The notes under the pieces are model-generated. The model saw only the letters and a list, made by a program, of their open reading frames with translations. It searched no databases and was not told where the DNA came from. From Odontesthes bonariensis (lineage: Eukaryota > Chordata > Actinopteri > Atheriniformes > Atherinopsidae), in the NCBI RefSeq assembly GCF_027942865.1, contig NC_134508.1, forward strand, positions 39,119,466 through 39,183,465: a stretch of 64,000 nt of DNA, read 5' to 3'. Below, one piece after another: positions 54,791 through 64,000 of this stretch (within the stretch, counting starts at the first letter, position 1; every line of letters begins with the position of its first letter). Both the position numbers and the translations under genes were made by a program.

Positions 54791-54947
54791 GGATGTGTTG
54801 GGAGAGCACTTGCTGGGTAATGATGTTTTGTACCTGCAGACGAGTCAGGGCCAGTACTCTCTGAGAGTGGAGCTGAAGTGGCAAACTCCGCCCATTACCA
54901 GTACAATTAATTTACAATGAGCAGTGAGAGACAGCAATACAATACAG
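54791..54947 (+). pseudogene. Inverted, decayed copy of an angiopoietin exon
   Basis: The plus strand reads DVLGEHLLGNDVLYLQTSQG and QYSLRVEL, nearly the same as the minus-strand exon at 63353-63519 ([20 protein letters not shown]). A deletion after RVEL shifts the frame, and the WLG tryptophan is changed. Similarity begins a few bases inside the exon and ends at the exon's 3' border (CAATACAG) without intron sequence. It is a gene fragment, not a working exon. Confidence 0.9.
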
Positions 54948-57572
54948 CCAAGTTTCCTAATAGATGTTTGGGATTAGGCTGGAGATTTTAAGGCGTTACT
55001 GCTACAGCTTACATCATAGGTCAAAACATCCTACATCATTACATTGTTATCTTGTGTGTGCTAATCCGTAACTTTACATTGTTGTCCTGTGTTGGGAATT
55101 ACACTGACATGTTATCAAGTCTAAACTGGTAAACAGGTTGTTTATCAGGCATGAAACCAACACTTTGATGAGTTACTGCATGAAACAGGGTGCATGAAAG
55201 GAGCTAGAGCAATGGCAGTTACAGCAAGAGACGTCTTCCACATTTTTCTGTTTAATCACAATATGAATCTCATATGTGACACGGATGTGAGTGCACAAGA
55301 CAGAGTAACACGATACAGATGAAGACTTTACCAAAACAATTCACTGAATAGAATAAATATGTCCTGTAACTCATTTATTGCCACTGGAGTATTAATTTGT
55401 AGGCCATGATAAAATACAAGAAACAAGATAATTAACCAATTGTTTAGATTCAGAAGATAATCAAAGCAGCATTTCTTTCTTTCAGAATCTGGACTCTACT
55501 ATATTACAACATCCAAAACTTTTCTTTTTTACTTTCTTCATTCATTGTTCAGAATGTCTACCCAACAAAAACAATAAAAAAGCTGGTTCAGTTAATTAGT
55601 TTCTTTCCTGTTTAATAAACTCATTCTTTTCTTCAATGTCCAGTAAAATGTACAAAAAAGCAATCACTTATCCACAAAAAGATTATGACTGCAATGCCAT
55701 TATTTCCTAAATTATAGTGAAAACCGTGTTGCTCAGTCTTTCCAGCTTGCAGATTTCATATCAACCCAACCTTCCATTATGCAAGAGTTTCCATTTATGA
55801 TAAACAAAACTACAACTCTTTGCCTTCATTAAGACTTCAGTTTTCAGAGTTTCAGATGCGCTGGTAGTCCATTTGTCCGTTTTGGCATCTCAGAAACAAC
55901 AATCACATTTTTCTGAAGAATAAAACATGGTCCATGTGTCTCCCTGCACATGAGGACTTTCATTTTGCTCCCTCTTCAGGATAGAGAGAACCGGCCATCC
56001 CTCTGCAACAAAACCATCAAGGAAGAGTCACCTCCCCCTGTGTGATGTCCTTTCAGCTCATCAGATCAATCCACATGGCTTCAGCCATTGATCCGACCTC
56101 TTTTCTTTGCTCCTGATGTATTAAGCTGTTTATGATTTAAATCTTGGTTGATTTTCCATAATTTGTTGCCTGTACATAGATGAAGTCTACATGCCAGTCT
56201 TTTTGTCCACTTTGCCCACTGAATCACTGTAGCCATTTGATTTATCATTTTACCGTTGACCAAAATCCAGAGACTATCTGAACTAGAAACAGAACATGTA
56301 ACTTTACAGGGCTCTTAGGCAGCAGTTTATTTCATGACCTCTGTGTCTGTCTTTGGACGCATAGGGCAACATCACAGGCTCGTTCTGCAAACTGCCACCA
56401 TTGTACAGAGCTGCAACCAATGACAGATTTCATTAACAAGTTGTCAGCAGATTATTTTATAAACTAATTCAATAAAAAGTTAGCTGATCTATTCTAAATA
56501 TACTGTTAGTCAACATCATCTCTGTCTGCATGTGAAGAATCCTCTTGTTTGGTTTGATGGTAATTTGAGTTTTGACCAATTCAAAGCAAACCCGGCCATG
56601 ATTTTGTAATCTAAAACACAGACTTCCAAACTTGTAATAGACATAGATACAACGTCATGTCCTTTCATCTCTTCATGCACAAAGCTTGTCATCTGCCTCA
56701 ATGAAAAACCTCTTCATTGACTACATACTGACAACAACTTAGCTGCCAGACTCTTCACCAAGATCAGTACCTCATCGCTTCCAGTTTAAAAAAATATATA
56801 TATTTACTTATCTATTTATCATACTTGCTCACACAGTATTTTAGAATTGATTTTCATATCTAAATGTTGGCTTTAGATATGATGTTTGTGGCCTTTCACT
56901 GGACTCATTTAAAGGAAGGCTTGCAGAAGTTTTTTGATCAATTTTGTGGAGCACATTATTTCAAACCCAAGCGATGCTCTGAAACGTACCAGTAAACTCA
57001 AACTTTTCACTTTACACTTGAACTTTTTTGTGGGTGGGGAAACTGAGAATTTCTGACAAGCCAAAGTTCCCAAATGAAAAAAGCAACAATCAGACTCAAC
57101 CAAGACAGTGACAGGTCAGCACATGAAGTGAACATCTGGGTTTGAAATTTGCTCGCAAGGTCTCTTTTTATTCTTTACATGACTATTTGATTTAGATGTG
57201 TTGCTATCATCTCATCTAAAATATAATCACATCACAAATCAACAAACTGGTATAAACTCGCTTTCCTGGTTTGTTCCATCCCTGGTGGGATCAGAATAGG
57301 TGTTGAAAACAAAGTTCCTGACACTGTAATTCTGTGAAGGTGGATCAGTGGGTAATCATGGTTCAGGGTTGTACCATTTCATTCCAGAGGGTGACCCAGG
57401 GTTGTACCATAATGTTGCTAAAGCTGAGGATGTTGCTGTAAGTCGGTGATCATCAGGTAGGTGTTTTGGAGGGGACAGTCATGAGTTATAGGACTTTACC
57501 AAAATTGTATTGAGAGACTGCAGTCAGAAGTCATGAGTCAAGCCGTTTTCAAACGAAGATTGAGGGGTGTTG
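54948..57572 (-). other. Region downstream of the angiopoietin stop (3' UTR plus intergenic)
   Basis: No coding exon recognised. Some of it must be the 3' UTR; AATAAA on the minus strand at 55374-55379, followed by T-rich sequence, is one candidate end. The phrase CAGGGTTGTACCAT occurs twice near 57365 and 57400. Confidence 0.4.
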
Positions 57573-57733
57573 TTAGAAGTCGTAGGGTCGTACCATCATC
57601 GATGTGGTGCTCAGGGAGTAGCTAGGGCCTTTGAAGTGGTGCCATTTGATGCCGTTGAGTTTTCTGATGTTGTGGCCGACTGTGTAATAGATCCCGTTCA
57701 AGTTGGAGAAACCACAGGCATCAAACCACCAAC
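57573..57733 (-). CDS. angpt4: Angiopoietin last exon
   Basis: Encodes [20 protein letters not shown] and [21 protein letters not shown], then TAA at 57573-57575. It enters in phase 1; the acceptor is CTTATTAG. Confidence 0.93.
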
Positions 57734-60700
57734 CTAATAAGAGTTAGAGATCGAGTGAGACAAAGACAGAGGAAGAAAGACAGAGAAAGATAGAGTGTGA
57801 TAGACAGAATAGGTTGGGGGGGAAATGAGAGAAGTAAATATAAAAAGCGGCCTTCTTCTTCCAGAGTACAGAGCATGGCATCAGCTGTCAGACCTAACAT
57901 TGATTTTCTCAAACAAAGCTCAAGCTGAGGTGAACAGCATGCCTCTGGAGCAGTGTCTGTATAATGATCACAAGGGTCAGGAAAATATACCAACATTACA
58001 TCTGTGCATGTGTAATTTAAGTGTGTGTGTTGTTTCAGCTATATGTGTGAATGGTTAAATATGTCATGCAGTGTAAATCTCTTTTTGATAGTTGTTTAAA
58101 CTAGTAAAGCGATTTATAAATGCACCCCATTTGCCATTTTGATCAGAATGACAACTCAGTTTGAAGATGAGCGGCAGCCAATGTTATTCCCATCAAAAAT
58201 GGTCTCCAGTAAGGTCTTTTTCAAAGTGTTCACATTCAGTGTGAAGTGTATCAGTATTATGCACCATAAAGGAAGGATGGAATGTTTCTTTTTAGTGAGA
58301 ACAGCCTTGTAACATAAAAGTTATTCTAATATAAGGGCAAGAAAACCCCACTTTATGTTGTTATTGTAGAAATCAGAGTTTAATGTTAGATTTGTGACAT
58401 CTGCTGCATGTTTAAACATTCTTAAAATGTGAAATAATGTTATATCTAAGTCTCCAAACAATTGAAAATCCTACATAAACATTGGAAATTGTTTAATAGC
58501 GAACTATGAAAATAGCTCGAATGTGGATAGAAAATTCCAGTGAGACCAGTTACAGTACTTTGTGACACGTGTCTGAAAATTGTTCAGATGTTCCCCGAAA
58601 GTAATGTGGTTTTTGATTGAAGCCGTCATTATTTTCAAATTTGGGTGTAACTTTCATTGTTTGACTGTTTTTTTTGTCTCTTTTTGCTGCTCGATTTGTT
58701 CTTTGCCATCACACAGAACCCTCGTCTTTCCTTCCTTCTGTGATCTTTTTTCTGTAACTCTTTCTATGCTCCTTTTATCTCCTTCTCCGAATCCCTATTT
58801 AAAATTTTTTTTTTGTCTCTGTAAGTTGCTGTCATTTTAAATGACTCACTGACAAATGGTGTCACTGGAGTGTTTTCCTTTGAGAGCTTGAGATTTGGCC
58901 TGAACCATTAACTTAATCGGAGATCACAACCCACTGAGGAGAGGCTGAAGAGAACCAAAGAGTTGTTTGTGTTGGAATTGGCTCAAGGTGAAGGGTAGTG
59001 CACCGAAAGGTGACAGTGACAGACGACTGACAGAATGGAGCTTTTAGGAATACACCGCTGATTTTCATCCTTAACCGGCAAAATATGTATTTTGGGAAGT
59101 ATCTTTTTATTTACTGTGATTTAAGCAGGGGTGGAAGTAACGAATTACAAATACTCAATTACAATATTGCAATTAAGTAGATTTTTGGGTACCGGTACTT
59201 GTACTTTTTATGAGTATTTTTTTCCAGTGTGTAACTTTACTCATACTTGAGTACAATTACACCATGTAATCTACTTCGTTACTTTTAAAATCAAAAGTCG
59301 CTACTGAGTACGCCCACAATTTGAATTAATATTCAAACCGTCAGATTTTTTTTTCCCAATGCAAATCCTTATTGGCCGTCAGATCGCGCCCGGGCCAATA
59401 AATCTAACATAATGTAAGGAAAGGCCAACTCCAGAGCTGCAGCAGGCACAGGTTTCTGGAGGTAACACCTGCACAGCGGAGCAGAGAGTGGACTGAGGAG
59501 ACAGCGTCCAGATGCAGTGCAAAGTGTTTGAGCTTCACGGTGATATCAGCTTACAAGACTTCAATATCTAATCTCAAAAAAACACACTGCAGGAAGAGGT
59601 TTTACAACTATACTTATATATATTTCTTTAACTCTTTCTTATTTTTCTGATGTGTTGTTATTAATTTGGCTAAGATAAGTCTGTAAAGCTGCCATTGGTT
59701 AGCCTGATGATAAGACAGAGCGAGCTAACAGGTGGAGTCAGTGAACCGTTAAACCATTAAAAAACCTGGCGCACAGTGCTGAGCTGCATCTCAAATAAAT
59801 GTTCAGGTTCCCAGCTCTCTGTTGACATATAGCACGACACAAGGCAGGGGTGGATATTTCATACAGGTGAATCCAATCAAATTTCTGCTATTGACGATGC
59901 AATCAAACATCCATCGGTTAAAAAGTAATAAATACTCTGATATACTGATACTCTATACTTTTGAGAAGAGTACTTTGTACAAATTTGAGTACAAATTTTC
60001 AGTACCCTTTCCACCTCTGCTTCCTATCATCTGGAACCCGTCGGCCCATTCTCCTCTGACCTCTCACATCAACAAGGCATTTTCACTCTTTGACATATTT
60101 ATAGAATATTTAGAATAATTATAGAACGTAGAAAATGTGCTCATTAATCATTACGCACATTAATCTTGCCTAAAAAGCTAATTTTGCGTTAAAACGTCAA
60201 ATTTCAGTTATTTAAAAAAAATAATCCGGTATTAGCGGCTGGCACTAGCGGAAATTTCTTTTCCGGTCCATTTATGCGTTAGCGGAAATTGACGCATTTG
60301 CGGAAAGTGGAAATGTTCCGTTCCGTCACTAATTCGACTGGGACTGAAATCTCGTCAGACCAGACAACGTTTTTCCAATCTAATACTTTTACTTAAGTAT
60401 TTTTTTTCACACTGGTACTTTTACTTGTAATTGAGTACAATTTAAGCAATGTAACAGTACTTGTACTTGAGTACAAATTTTTAGTACTCTTTCCACCTCT
60501 GGATTTAAGGCAGAGATATAGTCTAATGAAAATTTAATAAACTTTTACTAATCAGATCAAACTTATCTGAGTGGTTCCACTCAATGAAATCAAATATTTA
60601 AATGGAACATGTTCATAGAGGTTAAGTGAATTTAGTGAAATGAATTTATTTGTTTAATCAACAATGTGTTTATCTCTAAGGCTACGGCTACACGAAAACG

Positions 60701-63700
60701 AAACGAGGGTTTTTTTGAAAACGGATACGAAAATTATTGCGACCACACAGGAAAGCAGCTGTGTCCACATGGAAACGCGACGCTTGCTGAAAACGATGCA
60801 GTACACACAAAACACCTCTAGGTGTGCTGTAAGCCACCCCCACCGGTTACACCAGAACAATAGAAGAAGCAATGCGCATGCGTGTACGCCCCTACTTCTA
60901 CCAGCGCGAAGCTCACGTTGTTCCTTCAACAACGCCGCTGTAGTGTCTGCAGCAGTGCTGCTATCAATGTTGTGGGGTCCATGATGATCGCTGTCTGTCC
61001 TTGTTGTGTTGTCTTCTTCTTCCGGATTTTGAATGGAAGCCGCTTTTTGTTCTGGTCACTGACGTATGTGTATACGTCACTGGCATTTGCCATGTGGCTG
61101 TGACGCAGATGTAAACGAATCCGTTTTGGCTGTAACAATGGAAACGAAACGACGCCGTTCTCAGATCTTCCCACTTTGGAACCCGTTCTCCAAAACTATC
61201 GTTTTGGGGTAGTGGGAACGCCGGCTCCGTGTGGCCGCGACAGCCAAACAATAAGCAAAAGTATCGTTTACAGTGAAAAACGTTTTCGTGTAGCCGTAGC
61301 CTAAGACATTTATACTAATCTGTTTCTATATCGTTTCTATCGCGGATGCACTGTCCATTTACATTAAAATACTGGAATACGACTTCATGGGTGGAAGGAT
61401 TCAAAGACGCCGGAGCCCACGTAAGCATTCGCATACGATGCTGATTTTAGCATTTGTAAACGGTGAGAAACGAGGATCCGCAGTGCAAGCCGTACATGGA
61501 GCGCCGCTTTTGGGTTAGACCGGGAAGAAGCAGCACATGGTGGGACAATTTCGTGGACCAAGTTGTTGTCGCCGAAGAATGGCGCGAGAACTTTCGAATG
61601 TCCAGAGCAGCCCTGATAAATCTGTCCGAGCGACTACGTCCACAGCTGGAAAAGAAAACAACAAGAATGAGATGGCCCATCGACGTTTTTACCAAGGGTG
61701 CTTGCACCTTATACTACTTGAGTGATGAAGGGAGACTACGGAAAACTGCAAATGCCTTTGGACTTTCCCGTCCAAGTGTCTCTCTCATCATTCGTCATGT
61801 GTGTAAGGCAATATGCACCTGTAGGTCGTGTTTTCTAAGCAGTTGCGCATGCTCCAGATGCAAGGGCGATCATGTGATGTGATGGCTGATTAGTCATGTG
61901 ACTAGCGAATCAGCCGATCCCCATTTCAGAGTAAACAGTTAGGCTTTTATTGAGAGGACAGCAACTTTGTGTGTAAATGTAAATAGTTTGCAAGACGCCG
62001 ACACGAAGAAATGGTGAAATGAATTAATGTAAACAGAGCCTGAATATTGTCAAGACAGTCTAAACCGACCTAACACCTGCAGAAACCAACAGAAAGGGAG
62101 AAACCTTACCCCCTGTGAGCATCAGGGCACATTTGCAATGGTCACAGCTGTCGTTGTCCTGGTCTCGAGTGCTGAAGCCGGCCCCATGTGTGGTTAGGCT
62201 GCTCTGCTTTCCTGTTGTACCACTGTAGCCTCTCAAATATAATCTGAGTGAAAGGAGAAAGAATAATTAATGAAGTCTGATCGGACAGATTCTGTATGTT
62301 GTGTGAGCGATTTAAAAAAAAAAAAAGATCATTAAGCAGTTGAAAATACAATTACAAAACTCTATAATACTGAAAAGGAAGGTTTTTCTTGTGTCATGTC
62401 TGACAGAAATGTTGTCATTTTTGTTGTGTTATTAGGCTATTTTGACTCTTGATTGTATTTACCTGTTACAGTTTAGGTCTGAATCTATAAATACATCAAG
62501 ACTTCTGGTTTGATGCTTGATTTGTAAAGGATAATTGTTTTCTAATCTTTGGCCATGTAGCCAATAATAATGATGAATAGAATTATTTTCTGGAACATGA
62601 GCAAAAATTCTTTTTGCACTTTTAGAGGCCATACTTTAATTAATATTGAATAATATACTTACCAAACATCTCCAAATTGTGTACAAGTTCACAGAGGAGA
62701 GCTGGTGCCACTTTTAAGGCAAAGGTGTTCACAGCAAATATGGATTTGATATAAACTTTTTTTTAATTGGAAAGCATTCATGTGTTTGTACCATAAAGGT
62801 TTGCACTTTGACCTAAATTCAGTCAGGATTTTGTTGTGATTCTCTGCATGTCTGTAAAGTAAAACCACGTATACCAAAAGACCTATAATAATTAGTTAAT
62901 TCTGTCAACTGGGGGAAAAATATGTGACAAGAGTTTTGATACAAACATGTGACAATAGTTTTGATACAAACAAATACATTTTATTTCAAGTGTCTAAATT
63001 TTGCTGCATATATTTCTCAAGCTTGACAAATAACTTTAGGTTCTGGAAAAAAATAACAGTCAAAACTAATCTTGTAAATGCATCATCTTACCATATTCTG
63101 TCATTTTATTGATCAAACAAGCACCTGCTAAGTGGATTATGACAAAAGTGTCTGAAGATATCTGCACGCTGCAGCTCAAAACAACTTTGATGTGGAAATA
63201 GAGCCTTGTGTTTGAACTGATGCTTCATGAAGTTCAAAGCAGTAAAAAAGTATTATAGTATAAAGAATGTAAAATACTTGTTTTGTTGTATATTTATTCC
63301 TGCCAATGAATAGTTTGTGTGTGTAGGTGTGTCCTGCAGTTGTATCTGTTACCTGTATTGCTGTTTCTCACTGGTCATTGTAAATCGGTCATACTGGTAA
63401 TGGGCGGAGTTTGCCTCCCAGTCCCTCAGCTCCACTCTCAGAGAGTACTGGCCCTGACTCGTCAGCAGGTACAAAACTTCATTACCCAGCCAGTGTTCTC
63501 CCAACACGTCCCCAAAACCCTGCGAGAGGGGGTCAGGTGTGATTAGGAACAGATTTTACTCAGCTTTTATTGTTCTTGATTCTTGATCGTGATTAATCGC
63601 TCTTACTCTGAGACAAACTGACCATTTTGTACTCCCTCCAGCTCCTCTGGAAGTCCACGCTGCCGTTAAAGCGCCGCTGGAAGACTGTCCAGCCTCCGCC

Positions 63701-63724
63701 ATTTGTCTCCATGTCACAATACAC
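57573..63724 (-). CDS. angpt4: Angiopoietin, 3' four exons (fibrinogen-like domain)
   Basis: Four exons in perfect phase encode about 187 residues of a fibrinogen-like receptor-binding domain, from [18 protein letters not shown] to [19 protein letters not shown]. Angiopoietins are secreted, oligomeric ligands of the endothelial receptor Tie2; this domain contacts the receptor. The exon pattern, [17 protein letters not shown] and the MM.RP.DF end identify the family. Resemblances are mixed: [16 protein letters not shown] and GYSG recall ANGPT4, while QYDRF, YRLYL and CALMLTGG recall ANGPT1. The neighbourhood with stk4/kcns1 (human chromosome 20) favours angpt4. The signal peptide, coiled coil and first part of the domain lie past the right edge. 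The calcium-site loop reads [10 protein letters not shown], one residue longer than the usual C-x-C-K-C. Confidence 0.85.
59126..60501. mobile_element. hAT-type element with 8-bp target duplication, composite
   Basis: Left end CAGGGGTGGAAGTAACG and right end TTCCACCTCTG are bracketed by GATTTAAG at 59118-59125 and 60502-60509, a perfect 8-bp duplication. The ends are full of AGTAC/GTACTT words. A second right-end-like sequence (TTTCCACCTCTG) at about 60008-60019 suggests a nested insertion. A further repeat fragment (ATTCTCCTCTGACCTCTCAC) follows it. No transposase frame was found. Confidence 0.8.
60680..61301. mobile_element. PIF/Harbinger-type MITE
   Basis: Ends GGCTACGGCTACACGAAAAC are exact inverses over at least 20 bp, and TAA occurs on both sides (60677-60679, 61302-61304), fitting the 3-bp target of PIF/Harbinger. 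Inner sequence is partly palindromic (GCG.CCACACGG words). It is 622 bp long and non-coding. Confidence 0.8.
61445..61882 (+). pseudogene. PIF/Harbinger transposase, N-terminal fragment
   Basis: The frame holds [40 protein letters not shown] and [20 protein letters not shown] with [16 protein letters not shown], the helical N-terminal half of HARBI1-like nucleases. It stops where the catalytic DDE half should begin; no D-D-E segment follows. It stands 0.15 kb from the Harbinger MITE, in the angiopoietin intron and opposite to that gene. Confidence 0.85.
62110..62243 (-). CDS. angpt4: Angiopoietin exon with calcium-site loop
   Basis: Encodes [20 protein letters not shown] to [16 protein letters not shown]. 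Acceptor TTTCACTCAG, donor GTAAGG; phases 2 in and 1 out match the neighbours. Confidence 0.93.
62244..63352 (-). other. angpt4: Angiopoietin intron (1.1 kb)
   Basis: AT-rich; nothing else recognised. Confidence 0.7.
63353..63519 (-). CDS. angpt4: Angiopoietin exon (parent of the decayed copy)
   Basis: Encodes [20 protein letters not shown] to [14 protein letters not shown]. Acceptor CTCTCGCAG, donor GTAACA. It is the parent of the fragment at 54791-54947. Confidence 0.94.
63623..63724 (-). CDS. angpt4: Angiopoietin exon, first in the window
   Basis: Encodes [20 protein letters not shown] through [10 protein letters not shown], the conserved GGGWT.. region of fibrinogen domains. Acceptor CTGAAG, donor GTCAGT, phase 0. 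Confidence 0.92.
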
Positions 63725-64000
63725 CTTCAGATGGAGAAATTGAAACTCTGATTCCAATGTGATAGACAATGTCTATCAGATATAAAATTAAACTGAAACT
63801 GGTTTGTTGATTTAAGCCAATAGAATTAACACAAATTGTATTTGGTCAGAAAATATGTTATTTATTTATTTAACTTTATTAATTGTACCCATGATTGAAA
63901 TTTAAATAGATAAAAACAAGCTTTTTTCTTACTTGTGTCTTTAGTCTTCATTTGAGCATTGATGCTTTTTTGTATAAATCAACAAGACATGTTTCATTTT
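63725..64000 (-). other. angpt4: Start of a further angiopoietin intron
   Basis: AT-rich with no exon; the preceding exon lies past the right edge. Confidence 0.6.

Larger units (their letters stand above)
57734..62109 (-). other. angpt4: Angiopoietin intron (4.4 kb)
   Basis: Contains the nested hAT element, the Harbinger MITE and the Harbinger transposase fragment. The first 1.4 kb (57.7-59.1 kb) holds nothing that I recognise. Confidence 0.8.

Overview
The window is vertebrate, almost certainly ray-finned fish (teleost), nuclear DNA. Coding exons are short, bounded by GT/AG splice sites and separated by AT-rich introns. The repeats are typical of teleosts: BEL/Pao, L2 with a TTGAA-repeat tail, a restriction-like-endonuclease LINE, Tc1, hAT and PIF/Harbinger elements, and tRNA-derived SINEs. 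Host genes were recognised by translating exons and comparing them with remembered protein families; no search was run.

Layout. 1-5.0 kb: remains of a BEL/Pao LTR retrotransposon (minus) and a large imperfect palindrome. 5.165-5.614 kb: the last exon of a silent voltage-gated K+ channel subunit, best match Kv9.1 (kcns1, plus). 7.6-11 kb: 3' parts of an L2 LINE and an RLE-type LINE. 15.8-49 kb: a complete stk4 (MST1, Hippo kinase) gene on the minus strand, 11 coding exons predicting 497 aa, with a probable 3.4-kb 3' UTR and transposon-filled introns. 50-52.6 kb: a complete cox6c gene (minus). 57.57-63.72 kb: the last four exons of an angiopoietin (minus), covering most of the fibrinogen-like domain; the 5' part lies beyond the right edge.

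The host genes do not form a pathway. stk4 is a cytoplasmic Hippo/apoptosis kinase, cox6c a subunit of mitochondrial complex IV, kcns1 a modulatory K+ channel subunit and the angiopoietin a secreted Tie2-type ligand. Convergent kcns1-stk4 matches the human chromosome 20q13 arrangement as I recall it. cox6c and an angiopoietin next door recall the paralogous 8q22-q23 block, or ANGPT4 on 20p.

I found no convincing new biological system. The most unusual items are: an exact 76-bp duplication bracketing an exact 350-bp copy of sequence 5.4 kb away inside stk4, which creates a possible decoy splice acceptor; an inverted, decayed copy of one angiopoietin exon downstream of the gene; a RecQ-helicase fragment between 11-bp direct repeats; and several foldback elements with clean target-site duplications.
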